Part shown: positions 8,409 to 18,092 of the stretch, piece by piece
How positions within the stretch are numbered: position 1 is the first letter of the stretch
Layout of the letters: each line of letters begins with the position of its first letter
Assembly: GCA_022565595.1 (NCBI GenBank)
Contig: JAIUML010000002.1
Coordinates: 248,001-312,000, forward strand
Source: Saccharospirillum sp.
GTDB lineage: Bacteria > Pseudomonadota > Gammaproteobacteria > Pseudomonadales > Natronospirillaceae
Direction of reading: 5' to 3'
DNA length: 64,000 nucleotides
Notes under the pieces: model-generated
Database searches by the model: none
Seen by the model: the letters and a program-made list of their open reading frames with translations, nothing else
Told to the model about the DNA's origin: nothing
Translations under genes and position numbers: made by a program

Positions 8409-9467
8409 ATGTTAACCGAGATTGAACCCGGTGTGGACACTTCCGACAGGATTTCATTATTGGACACCGTGCCCGACTGGCAGAAAGAATTGCGAAATGC
8501 TGTGCGCTCGGTCGATGAACTGCTGCGGCTGTTGGAGCTCAAGCGGGGCGACTTGCCCTGGCAACCCGATGATCACCCACGATTTCCGGTACGCATACCT
8601 GCGAGTTTCGTGCGCCGAATGCAAAAGGGTGATCCCAGGGACCCTCTGCTTCTGCAAGTACTTCCGGCCGCACTGGAAAAACAGACTCTGCCTGGCTATG
8701 TTGCCGACCCCCTGGCGGAAGTCGGCCAATCGGCCACGCCTGGCCTGATTCACAAATATCAGGGTCGAGTGTTGATACTGGCCACCGAAACCTGCGCTGT
8801 CCATTGTCGATATTGTTTCCGCCAACATTTCCCCTATGGCGAAAATCGTTTGAGCACGGATCAGTGGCAACGGATTCTTGACTACCTGCACGCCGATCCG
8901 TCGATTTCGGAAGTCATCTTCAGTGGTGGCGATCCGCTTAGCCTGTCCAACAACAAACTCGAGCGTCTGTTGACTGACCTTGCTCGTGTGCCGCACCTGA
9001 CCACCTTGCGTCTGCACAGCCGCACCGCAGTGGTTCTGCCAAGTCGCCTGGATCAGGGCCTGGTAACTTTGCTGAGTCAAAAGCGTTGGCGCACTCTACT
9101 GGTGCTGCACTGCAACCATGCACGGGAATTGAATGAAGAAGTCGCTGCAGCGTTACTGCCGATGCGCAAAGCAGGCGTAACCTTGCTCAACCAGGCAGTG
9201 CTGCTGTCGGGCATCAACGATCAGTTGAACACTCAAGTAGAACTTAGTCAGGCGCTTTTTGACCAGGGGGTGTTGCCCTACTATCTGCACCTGCTCGACC
9301 CTGTGGCAGGTGCCGCTCGCTTCCAGACGGATGATCGCGCCGCTCGTGAACTTTGGCAGGCCATGCAAGCCAAGTTGCCAGGTTATCTGTTGCCTCGACT
9401 GGTGCGCGAAACGCCTGGCGAGACCGCCAAAACCTGGATGAATGGCAGCCATGAGAGATCAACCTAG
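8409..9467 (+). CDS. epmB: L-lysine 2,3-aminomutase EpmB (EF-P modification)
   Basis: 352 residues. A radical SAM, PLP-dependent enzyme converting (S)-alpha-lysine to (R)-beta-lysine for EpmA. The iron-sulfur cluster motif CAVHCRYCF lies near residues 128-136, followed by the SGGDPLSL glycine-rich SAM-binding segment. ATG 8409 is preferred over a TTG at 8394. No strong Shine-Dalgarno is seen. Transcribed divergently from efp, so a shared promoter region of about 40 bp could balance the two. No epmC hydroxylase is seen nearby. Confidence 0.95.
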   Translation: MLTEIEPGVDTSDRISLLDTVPDWQKELRNAVRSVDELLRLLELKRGDLPWQPDDHPRFPVRIPASFVRRMQKGDPRDPLLLQVLPAALEKQTLPGYVADPLAEVGQSATPGLIHKYQGRVLILATETCAVHCRYCFRQHFPYGENRLSTDQWQRILDYLHADPSISEVIFSGGDPLSLSNNKLERLLTDLARVPHLTTLRLHSRTAVVLPSRLDQGLVTLLSQKRWRTLLVLHCNHARELNEEVAAALLPMRKAGVTLLNQAVLLSGINDQLNTQVELSQALFDQGVLPYYLHLLDPVAGAARFQTDDRAARELWQAMQAKLPGYLLPRLVRETPGETAKTWMNGSHERST

Positions 9468-9583
9468 CAGGACTTTGTTTGGGCCAATGATCAATATTCC
9501 TCTAGCGTCAACGCTTGACGGCAAGGCCTGATCGGGTTAAACAGCCAGAGGATGCTGATTAATCCGTAAAAAATTGGTACTGT

Positions 9584-9599
9584 TGTGAAGCGCTTCACA
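9584..9599. promoter_or_regulatory. Perfect CRP/Vfr-type operator
   Basis: TGTGAAGCGCTTCACA is a perfect 16-bp palindrome and fits the TGTGA-N6-TCACA consensus of cAMP receptor proteins exactly. It lies about 190 bp upstream of the fimW start. A TATGCT hexamer starts 33 bp after the palindrome centre, close to class II activation geometry. In Pseudomonas the CRP homologue Vfr controls twitching genes, which fits the downstream fimW-fimX pair. Binding is inferred. Confidence 0.6.
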
Positions 9600-9722
9600 T
9601 TTTGAAGGTTTACCATTCGAATGTATGCTTGTCATGAACTTGAGTAAAGCGAGTAACAATTGTACCTGAAGGAGGGGCCAGGAACCCCACTCCGAAACCT
9701 CGGTGTAGGCGGCTTCAGAACA

Positions 9723-9749
9723 TTGACACCGTATGAATCGGACTATACT
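9723..9749 (+). promoter_or_regulatory. Possible sigma70 promoter of fimW
   Basis: TTGACA (9723-9728) and TATACT (9744-9749) are both near consensus but the spacer is 15 bp, shorter than the usual 17. The predicted start is about 20 bp before the fimW ATG. Moderate support only because of the spacing. Confidence 0.45.
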
Positions 9750-9776
9750 AACAGGATAGTGTGAGCAGAGTACCTA

Positions 9777-11579
9777 ATGGATTATCGACCCAAAAGCTAT
9801 TTGAACATACCCAATCAGACGCTGACGACGCTGTCGTTCTGTGACCCCAGTGCCCGTCAGCTCAAGGCATGGGTCAACAGCCTGCCAATGGCCAATATCG
9901 GTGAGACCGCTCGCCAACTCTACCATGCGCTGATCGAGTTCAATCAACTCAGCTTGAATGATGCTTCTCGCCTGGAATTGATGGACCTGGTGCGTACCCC
10001 TGTGCACTACATTTGTACGGCCTTGAACCAGAAGTACCTGAACCAGGGCGTCGTACTGGATGACCAGCAGCGCAAGGTAGCCAATCTTGCGCAAGCATTG
10101 CAAACGCACCTGGCAACCGGTTATCGCATCATCATCCAACATCTGCTGGATCAGGGTACTCTCAAGCAAAAATCGCTGATGGCCAAGGCTGTGCACCGCA
10201 CTCTGTCAGACCTGGTGCCGGCCATACTGCGTTCATATCAGTTGTATATCCCGACGACTCCGGGCTTGTGGCGTGAAGTCCACCAATTGTTTCAGATCGC
10301 ATCGGCATTCAACCTGCACACGACGGAAATCGAAGAACCCAGTGATGAAAGCCGCTTGAGCATTCAATCGGTTTATCTCAAAGCCTTGTTATTGGGTGCC
10401 AGCCAGCCTAACCAGTTGCTGCAACGAGAGTTGACTGATGTCTTTCATGCTCTCGGCTACTGGGTCAACAAACTGGAAGTGGATGAAGTTGCCGACGAGC
10501 GATCGGTACTGGTCATCAACCCTGAAGCGGATCACCCGCCACAGTACAGCTACCTGATCAAATCCAGCCAGTTCAGTGACTACCTGGGCGTAAATACCCT
10601 GCCACTGGTGCGCCTGCTGCATACCGAATTGAAACTGATGGCTAAAGAGGGTACAGCCGCAGCTTCAGGTCGACGGGCGGACATTCGCATACCCGAAGCC
10701 ATCAATTCAGCGCTACTCGAACATCTGGTGCAGTCCTGGGGTGGCATGAAGCAACGCGCCTTCTCACGCACCCAGGCTAACGGACGTGTCACCATCACTG
10801 TGGGTTTGACCGGCACCCATTTTCATATGTCGGGTGGCATTGGCTTTTACTCACAACTGTATGGTCAATCCGCCAGCACGGAGAACCCTTTTATAGGGGC
10901 CGTCTCCTCGCGCTTTGCCGCTCTTGAAACACAGGCGATCAAGTCACAAAAGGATGTCTGGGACCAGTCTTTTGATGTGGGCCAGAGGCGCATGGGCCAG
11001 CCCGCCGAAGAAGAATCCATCGATTTTCCGCAGGAAGCCGCGGAGGACCACCCCATTTACAAGGGCCAACTGGTCAACGTTAGCCCCAGAGGTTACTGTA
11101 TTCAGTGGAGCGAGAAAGCGGCCAACAACCTGAAAACTGGCGAGGTTGTCGCCATCAAGGAAGAAAAATTGCAGCATTGGAATCTGGGGGTTGTTCGCTG
11201 GCTGCGCCAGAGCAAAGACGCGGGCACACAAATGGGTGTAGAACTCATCGCCCCCAACAGCCAACCCTGCGGCATTCGCCAATTGCACAAGACTGGCGCC
11301 CATGGCGACTACTTGCGCGGGCTCTACATCCCTGAAATTCGCGCCATAGGTCAGGACGCATCGGTGCTGACCCCTCGTATGCCCTTCCAGATCGGCAACA
11401 AGGTATCCATCAATATCAGTGGTAATGAAACCAAGTACCAATTGACCAAAAAGATTCTCAGTACTGGTATTCTTAGCCAGTTCCAGATCCGCAAGGTCAG
11501 CCAAAGACCTGGTGAAGAAGCTCCGGAAAGCCGCCCCGGCCCGGATGACAGCTTTGAGAGCCTGTGGCGTCAACTATAG
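9777..11579 (+). CDS. fimW: FimW-like c-di-GMP effector with degenerate PilZ domain
   Basis: 600 residues. The protein has a long helical N-terminal part of about 400 residues and a C-terminal PilZ-like domain. NVSPRG near residue 433 matches the (D/N)xSxxG half of the PilZ c-di-GMP motif; the usual upstream RxxxR is not evident, so binding may be altered. In Pseudomonas aeruginosa the gene directly upstream of fimX and serB is fimW (PA4958), which promotes surface-induced type IV pilus assembly, and order here is identical (fimW, fimX, then convergent serB). The symbol rests on that synteny plus the domain. It is cytoplasmic, with no signal sequence. Confidence 0.7.
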   Translation: MDYRPKSYLNIPNQTLTTLSFCDPSARQLKAWVNSLPMANIGETARQLYHALIEFNQLSLNDASRLELMDLVRTPVHYICTALNQKYLNQGVVLDDQQRKVANLAQALQTHLATGYRIIIQHLLDQGTLKQKSLMAKAVHRTLSDLVPAILRSYQLYIPTTPGLWREVHQLFQIASAFNLHTTEIEEPSDESRLSIQSVYLKALLLGASQPNQLLQRELTDVFHALGYWVNKLEVDEVADERSVLVINPEADHPPQYSYLIKSSQFSDYLGVNTLPLVRLLHTELKLMAKEGTAAASGRRADIRIPEAINSALLEHLVQSWGGMKQRAFSRTQANGRVTITVGLTGTHFHMSGGIGFYSQLYGQSASTENPFIGAVSSRFAALETQAIKSQKDVWDQSFDVGQRRMGQPAEEESIDFPQEAAEDHPIYKGQLVNVSPRGYCIQWSEKAANNLKTGEVVAIKEEKLQHWNLGVVRWLRQSKDAGTQMGVELIAPNSQPCGIRQLHKTGAHGDYLRGLYIPEIRAIGQDASVLTPRMPFQIGNKVSINISGNETKYQLTKKILSTGILSQFQIRKVSQRPGEEAPESRPGPDDSFESLWRQL

Positions 11580-11611
11580 CGACTTGTCCTGACTCAACGT
11601 CTAGCCTGACC

Positions 11612-11646
11612 TTGACTCAATCAGACTTATGTCTGATTTGAGTCAA
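11612..11646. terminator. Long inverted repeat between fimW and fimX
   Basis: TTGACTCAATCAGAC and GTCTGATTTGAGTCAA pair over 15 bp with a single bulged base around a TTAT loop, starting 33 bp after the fimW stop. The following bases (TTTCTC) are only weakly T-rich. It could be an attenuating terminator or an operator for fimX; the sequence alone does not decide. Confidence 0.5.
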
Positions 11647-11742
11647 TTTCTCAGTAAAAGTGCGGCATACACCTGTCGAACCCGACCGTTCGTCTCTATA
11701 CTGTAACCCTTAATCGGGTTTACAAGATGTGATTGTTGATTT

Positions 11743-13830
11743 ATGTCTGAAGATAAGGCAAGTGCACTTCGCCTGCTGGTGATACACGACACTCAAAGCG
11801 AAGCAGAACCTCTGATCAATGCTCTACGCAATTCCGGTCAGGCGGTCAGAACTCATTTTATCGCCGGAAGCGATGAACTCAACAAGGTTCTGGCAGAGCA
11901 GAGCTGGGAAATCATGCTTGCCAAACTCAGCACCAATACCGTCGATGTATCTGAGGCCGTTGCCCAGGTACAACGCTCCGGCAAGGATATACCGATCATT
12001 GGTCTGGTCGATGCCTTCAGTACGGAAGTAGTCAGTAGCGCTCTGAGCATGGGCATAACCGACGTCATCGTCGAAACAGATGAACAACACCTTCTGTTTG
12101 CTGTTAAACGGGAGACGAACGCGCTGAAAAATCGCCGGCAGTTGCGCGAGCTCACCATCAGCCTGCGTGAAACCGAAAAGCGCTGCCAATTGCTGCTCGA
12201 AAGCTCAGTCGACGCCATTGCCTACGTACACGAAGGCATGCACATCTACGCCAATCAATCCTATATGCAGCTCTTCGGCTACGATGATATTGAAGAATTG
12301 CAAAGCACACCGATCATGGACCTGGTTGCTTCATCGGCCATCAATGACCTCAAAGCGTCATTGAAAACCTATCGTGATGGCAGTGATGGAGAACTAAGCT
12401 GCGAAGCCGAACACAGCAATGGCGAGCGCTTTAAAATCAGAATGACGTTTTCTGGAGCCAGCTACGAAGGGGAACCCTGCACCCAGATCGTCATTCGTCG
12501 CGACGACGCCGAGAACGCCGAGCTGCAACAGAAACTGCATGAAATCAGCACCCAGGATCTGGTAACCGGCTTGTATAACCGTCAATACTTTAACGAAGCC
12601 CTCGAGAAAGCTTATCAGCAAGTGATCAAGACAGGCCACAACCAACTAGTGGCTCATATAGGCATCACCAATTTCAACAAATTGAAAACCCAGTCGGGCA
12701 TCGCCGGTACTGATGTCATCCTGAAAGAACTGGCGGAGCTTTATGCCAGCCATCAACCCGAAGGCTCCACCCTGGCCCGCTATGGTGATGACAGCTTTGC
12801 TCTAATCATGAACGATGGCGACCTGGCAACCATCGAGAAGGATGCCCAGTCTCTTCGCGAGGAAGTGGCAGAACATCTGTTTGAAGTCGAGGGGCGCACC
12901 ATGCAGGTAGACCTCGCTTTCGGCCTTGCCCACATTGATGAGCAATGCAACAACGGCCATGACGCCTTTACCCAGGCCCATCAGGCCTATGCCAATGCGG
13001 TGCAGAAAAAACGCAGCTTCGCCTACTTCGATCGCTCGGACATTGCCAATCTGACCGACGACTCAATGTTGGCCAAGCTGGAGCATGCATTGGAGAACGA
13101 CGGTTTCCGCATCCTTTTCCAACCCATCATCAGCCTGCGCGGCAGTAGCCAGGAACACTACGACGCCTTGCTGCGCCTGATCGACAAGGATGGCAATGAA
13201 GTATTGCCAGAAGCTTTCTTGCCCATGGTTGAAGTCCATTCGATGGGTTCAAGGCTGGACCGTTGGGTGGTCTTGAATACCGTAAAAACTCTGGCTGAGC
13301 ACCGCAAACGCGGCCACAACACTCAGGTGTTTATTCACCTGACGCCTCAGTCCATACAGGACCCGACCTTCCTTCCCTGGGTCAACAGCGCCTTGAAGGC
13401 GGCCAAATTGCCAGGTGATGCACTCGCCTTTCAGATTACCGAAGAGCACGCCCAGAGTTACCTCAAGGCGGCCAAGGCGTTCAGTCGTGGCTTGACCCTG
13501 CTCAAATGCAAATTGGCGCTGACTCACTACGGCCTGCTCGAAGACGGCTTGTCCGTAACACGCCATTTGACCATCGATTACATCAGGGTCGATGGCAGCT
13601 TTATTGAAGCGGTGAAAGAAGACGACAAGGCCATGTCCAGCCTGGAAACTCTGGTCAAAGCCATTCATTCACTGAGTATCGACTCCATCGTCCCGCAAAT
13701 CGAAAACGCCGAGATTCTGGCTTCCTTGTGGGAGTTGGGAGTGAGCTACATCCAGGGATATTACGTGCAATCACCGCAACCTCAGATGAACTATGAGTTC
13801 GAGGCTGACGAAGACGAAGAAGCGGTTTGA
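11743..13830 (+). CDS. fimX: FimX: REC-PAS-GGDEF-EAL c-di-GMP receptor for type IV pili
   Basis: 695 residues, close to P. aeruginosa FimX (691). Order: REC-like domain (about 8-125) without a recognisable phospho-acceptor Asp, PAS (about 150-265), GGDEF (about 280-430), EAL (about 440-690). The GGDEF signature reads GDDSF near residue 348 and the EAL signature reads DALLR near residue 473. Both are degenerate, as in FimX, where the EAL domain binds c-di-GMP without hydrolysing it. FimX sits at the cell pole and activates PilB-dependent pilus assembly. Flanked by fimW and convergent serB as in Pseudomonas. A TATACT at 11697-11702 is a candidate -10. Confidence 0.88.
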   Translation: MSEDKASALRLLVIHDTQSEAEPLINALRNSGQAVRTHFIAGSDELNKVLAEQSWEIMLAKLSTNTVDVSEAVAQVQRSGKDIPIIGLVDAFSTEVVSSALSMGITDVIVETDEQHLLFAVKRETNALKNRRQLRELTISLRETEKRCQLLLESSVDAIAYVHEGMHIYANQSYMQLFGYDDIEELQSTPIMDLVASSAINDLKASLKTYRDGSDGELSCEAEHSNGERFKIRMTFSGASYEGEPCTQIVIRRDDAENAELQQKLHEISTQDLVTGLYNRQYFNEALEKAYQQVIKTGHNQLVAHIGITNFNKLKTQSGIAGTDVILKELAELYASHQPEGSTLARYGDDSFALIMNDGDLATIEKDAQSLREEVAEHLFEVEGRTMQVDLAFGLAHIDEQCNNGHDAFTQAHQAYANAVQKKRSFAYFDRSDIANLTDDSMLAKLEHALENDGFRILFQPIISLRGSSQEHYDALLRLIDKDGNEVLPEAFLPMVEVHSMGSRLDRWVVLNTVKTLAEHRKRGHNTQVFIHLTPQSIQDPTFLPWVNSALKAAKLPGDALAFQITEEHAQSYLKAAKAFSRGLTLLKCKLALTHYGLLEDGLSVTRHLTIDYIRVDGSFIEAVKEDDKAMSSLETLVKAIHSLSIDSIVPQIENAEILASLWELGVSYIQGYYVQSPQPQMNYEFEADEDEEAV

Positions 13831-13870
13831 TTTTGCAACCCGGCCTTTGCGGCCGGGTTACAGCAAAATC
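13829..13870. terminator. Bidirectional terminator between fimX and serB
   Basis: Nested inverted repeats: inner 9-bp stem AACCCGGCC/GGCCGGGTT (13837-13845 and 13851-13859), flanked by GATTTTGC (13829-13836) and GCAAAATC (13863-13870). The A/T flanks supply a T-tract on each strand, as expected between convergent genes only 45 bp apart. Confidence 0.85.
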
Positions 13871-13875
13871 ACCGT

Positions 13876-15087
<1,212 letters not shown>

Positions 15088-15376
15088 TGAGCTCTCCTGG
15101 GAATAACTATCATGGCACTAGAAAAGCTATCCCTGCTTATTCGAATGCATTTAACGTAATTAGGGTCGCCGACGCGAGCGGCGGATGCCGGAGGTGCCTC
15201 AGCGAGGGAGTCGGCAGCATGGCCGACTTTTTGCTCCTGCAAAGTCGGCACTAGAGCATCCATGGCCGTCGGATGCTGCGGTCCAGGCTCCATGGACGGA
15301 TTGAGTGGGCGGCACCCCGCCCGACCCCACAGGGGCACCACCGATCGCCGGCGCGGACCACTGCCACAGCAGATTA
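15088..15376. repeat. Hairpin-rich, probably dispersed-repeat intergenic region
   Basis: No convincing gene. From about 15155 to 15350 the segment is G/C-rich and self-complementary: AGTCGGC (15209-15215), GCCGACTTT (15222-15230) and AAAGTCGGC (15241-15249) can form two mutually exclusive hairpins, and AGCATCC...GGATGCT forms another around 15254-15276. AGCGAGGGAGT here also occurs, inverted, in the palindromic element at 58.4 kb. This looks like a repeat family, which only a genome-wide search can confirm. Confidence 0.45.
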
Positions 15377-15550
15377 TTACTTAAGGTTGTTCAGTGTGGT
15401 CAAGGCCGACTCTGTTACCTTCTGCAGCTCTACGATCAGGTCGTCGGTCTCGTGGGTAGAGAGCGCCCGATAGCGATCCGGCCCCATCAGAAACAGGCCT
15501 TTCTTGATTTGTTCCAATTGTGCTTCCAATTGCTTCACTGCATCACTCAT
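15377..15550 (-). CDS. Small coiled-coil protein, unknown function
   Basis: 57 residues, MSDAVKQLEAQLEQIKKG at the start, rich in Leu, Glu, Gln and Lys with heptad-like spacing, so probably one or two helices. The ATG at 15550 is preferred over upstream in-frame starts because AAGGGGA lies about 8-13 bases ahead and upstream residues look non-coding. It precedes serB on the same strand but is separated by 289 bp of repeat-like DNA. No function is proposed. Confidence 0.55.
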   Translation of the reverse strand: MSDAVKQLEAQLEQIKKGLFLMGPDRYRALSTHETDDLIVELQKVTESALTTLNNLK

Positions 15551-15750
15551 CGGGTATCCCCTTTTTTGACTGGTCTGGATGGTGTTGCCCGGCGGTCTTG
15601 CCGAGCATGAAAAATGTGCGCATGCCGTCACTTCCGGGCCCATTCGCGTCTTCGGGTTCTTTCGCGACACAATTACAGATACCATAGCCGGCTTGGGCCC
15701 CGCACTGCGGAGGCGTTATTGTATCGACCAGGTTTAATTATTCCACTGTC

Positions 15751-17070
15751 ATGCATCATTTCCGCTGGCTACTGCAGCCCTTTACGGCCTTTTTTGCCGC
15801 TTTATTGCTGATCCTGAACGCTCTGATCGGCTGGTTCTGGTATCAACCGGCCATGGCTGAGCTGGAACTGGCCAACGAGCGACTGGGCTCCAGCCTGGCG
15901 CGCACCCTCGCCTTTGATGTGGCAGCGCCATTGCAACGCCAGGATCGACTCAGCATCAGTCTCCTGCTGAATCGTACCAGTGAAGAGCCTCTGGTCATTA
16001 CGTCCAGCCTGCAATCCACAGGGCAGCCGCTGACGTTGACATCGCGACCGTCGAACCGAACACCTGAGGCCACACAACGCTTCACGCATCCAGTGCATTT
16101 TGAGTCCGAGTTGCTCGGTCAGGTGGAGGTGGAACTCGATCAGTCACCCACTATCTCCTGGCAACGACAGGCGCGCAGCAGTGCTGTGGTGTTCAACCTG
16201 TTGGCCTTGTTGTCCGGCATTGTTCTGTTGTACTGGCGCAGCCAGTGGCAGTACCGCTCAACCACCCAACTGGTGGAGCAATTGGCCGAGCAGGTGCCGC
16301 AATGGCGAGAGAGCTTTACTGGCCCACCAGAGCACCAGCTGAGGATGCTGGTCAGTCGCCTGGGCGATGCCATGGACAGAAACGGGCAGATTCTGCGTAC
16401 TCTGGCGACATCCAGTAACGATGAACAAGCCGAACGCCTGCTTGAGCAAGTGTATCTGGCGGCCGACAAGGGCAGCTACTGTGATGTCGCACTGCTCAGC
16501 GTTCAGTGTCACAACTGGGATGAACTGTCGCGCTACTACGAGGCTTCCCAGTTGCAAACCGTCTGGGCGGGTTATGAACAACTCATCACCCGAGTCGGTG
16601 AACTCTACGGCGGTGTCTTGTTGCCGGAAGGCTTTACCCTGGTCTTTGGCCTGAACGACAGCGATCAATACGCTCTTAACGCACTCTGCGCGGCGCGTGT
16701 ACTGCAGCTTGCGGCTCAGCTGCGTCAATCCAAAACGCTGCGCCTGCAACCTCGCTTTGGCTATGCCTTGAGCGCGGGCCCGGCCTTTGTGTCCCGCACG
16801 ACCAAGCACGGCTTGCCGCTGCCCATGGTGGCGGGTGATGCCACCCTCTGGTTGCAACAGGTGACCGCTGCTCAGCCCAGCAACAGCATCTATCTGGCTG
16901 AACCGGTCTTGCAACATGGTGACGTCAATCAAAGCATCGATGCCTCTCTCATTCGCGATGTAACCTTGCACGATGGCAGTCGACTGGAAATCTGGGAGCT
17001 GGATGCGTTTACTGGTCAACGCGACCGGCTATTGGAATCCCAGGCCAGGACTTTGTTGGAATCACTTTAA
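15751..17070 (+). CDS. Inner-membrane protein with periplasmic domain and cyclase-like cytoplasmic domain
   Basis: 439 residues. A first membrane helix (about 9-30), a periplasmic segment of about 120 residues, a second helix (about 146-165), then a linker with heptad character and a C-terminal domain resembling a class III nucleotide cyclase fold (GGVLLPEGFTLVFG followed by ALNALCAARVLQLAAQL). The catalytic metal Asp pair of true adenylate cyclases is not evident, so it may be a sensor rather than an enzyme. A similar gene adjoins serB in Pseudomonas. Its last base overlaps the hmuU start, so it may be co-transcribed with the hemin transporter. Confidence 0.55.
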   Translation: MHHFRWLLQPFTAFFAALLLILNALIGWFWYQPAMAELELANERLGSSLARTLAFDVAAPLQRQDRLSISLLLNRTSEEPLVITSSLQSTGQPLTLTSRPSNRTPEATQRFTHPVHFESELLGQVEVELDQSPTISWQRQARSSAVVFNLLALLSGIVLLYWRSQWQYRSTTQLVEQLAEQVPQWRESFTGPPEHQLRMLVSRLGDAMDRNGQILRTLATSSNDEQAERLLEQVYLAADKGSYCDVALLSVQCHNWDELSRYYEASQLQTVWAGYEQLITRVGELYGGVLLPEGFTLVFGLNDSDQYALNALCAARVLQLAAQLRQSKTLRLQPRFGYALSAGPAFVSRTTKHGLPLPMVAGDATLWLQQVTAAQPSNSIYLAEPVLQHGDVNQSIDASLIRDVTLHDGSRLEIWELDAFTGQRDRLLESQARTLLESL

Positions 17071-18092
17071 TGGTCGCGATCAGAACCCGTCCGTTGCTTA
17101 TTGGCCTGACAGCTCTTCTGGTTCTGGTGGCGCTGGCAACACTGACAACGGGTCCTGTCGAGATGTCGTATCGCCAGGTTCTGACTCTGTTGTTGCGACC
17201 TGACAGCCAGGATACCGGCACCCTGATCATATGGCAGATCCGATTGCCGCGGCTACTGCTGGCCATCCAGGTGGGCGCCCTTCTGGCCTTGTGTGGCACG
17301 CTGATCCAGGGCTTGTTCCGCAACCCCCTGGCCGAGCCAGGCTTGATCGGCGTCTCCAGCGGAGCCACCCTGATGGTGGTGATTGTTCTGGTGCTGCTGG
17401 CCAACCTGCCATCCTACCTGCCGCCCGGCTTGCGTCCCTTTCTGTTGCCCACAGTCGCCTTTGTCGGAGGTGTCGTTGCCACTCGTCTGGTTATGCTGAT
17501 CGGTCGAGGTGCCAACCATTCTCCGCTACGCCTTATTCTCGCCGGCGTTGCTTTTAATTTGATGGCTGGAGCAGGCATCGGCCTCTGTGCCTATCTGTCT
17601 ACGAACGAGCAACTGCGCACCCTGACGTTCTGGAGCCTGGGCAGTTTCTCGGCCGCGCATTGGACGGCCACCGCCATCACCGCAGCGGTTCTGGTGGTCG
17701 TCGCGACCTTTGCGTTTCGGCAATACCGTCCTCTCAATGCCTTGCTGTTGGGCGAATCGGAGTGCCGTCACCTCGGTTTCGATGTGCCACGTTTGCAGCG
17801 CCGTATTATCTACCTCAGTGCTGCTGGAGTTGGTGCTGCCGTTGCGTTCACTGGCATTATTGGTTTTATCGGCCTGGTGGTGCCACACATCGTGCGTCTT
17901 CTGGTTGGGCCGGATCATCGCAAGGTGATTCCGCTAAGCATGGTGATGGGTGCCCTGTTGATGCTGGGTGCCGATTGGCTGGCCAAGGTGGTATTGAGCC
18001 CGGCCGAATTACCGGTAGGCATTGTCACTTCTCTGTTGGGCGGGCCTTTTTTCATTTATCTGATTCACCGCCAGCGGAGCACCTTGACATGA
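17070..18092 (+). CDS. hmuU: Iron/hemin ABC transporter permease (FecCD family)
   Basis: 340 residues with about nine to ten membrane helices. FecCD-family features include RLPRLLLAIQVGALLALCGT near the N-terminus, QGLFRNPLAEPGLIGVSSGA, and the EAA-like GFIGLVVPHIVRLLVGPDHR cytoplasmic loop. It imports iron complexes, probably hemin given its HmuV-like partner. It begins at the last base of the preceding gene and overlaps hmuV by 4 bp (ATGA), a tight operon. No binding protein hmuT or TonB receptor lies nearby, so those must be elsewhere. Confidence 0.85.
   Translation: MVAIRTRPLLIGLTALLVLVALATLTTGPVEMSYRQVLTLLLRPDSQDTGTLIIWQIRLPRLLLAIQVGALLALCGTLIQGLFRNPLAEPGLIGVSSGATLMVVIVLVLLANLPSYLPPGLRPFLLPTVAFVGGVVATRLVMLIGRGANHSPLRLILAGVAFNLMAGAGIGLCAYLSTNEQLRTLTFWSLGSFSAAHWTATAITAAVLVVVATFAFRQYRPLNALLLGESECRHLGFDVPRLQRRIIYLSAAGVGAAVAFTGIIGFIGLVVPHIVRLLVGPDHRKVIPLSMVMGALLMLGADWLAKVVLSPAELPVGIVTSLLGGPFFIYLIHRQRSTLT

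Larger units (their letters stand above)
9468..9776 (+). promoter_or_regulatory. 309-bp intergenic leader upstream of fimW
   Basis: No coding sequence is seen here. It contains a perfect CRP/Vfr-type palindrome (9584-9599), a possible -10 TATGCT at 9624-9629 about 44 bp after its centre, and a G/C-rich imperfect hairpin around 9671-9693 (GGAGGGG against CCCCACTCC). A TTGACA/TATACT pair follows at 9723-9749. The long leader before fimW suggests more than one promoter. Confidence 0.55.

Noticed and set aside
15209-15232. Plus-strand intrinsic terminator (AGTCGGC hairpin plus T5)
   Set aside because: No plus-strand gene ends nearby and the same bases pair alternatively downstream, so it is treated as part of a repeat.
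17660-18088. Extended N-terminus for hmuV
   Set aside because: It is hmuU read in another frame; HmuV proteins begin at the ATG overlapping the hmuU stop.
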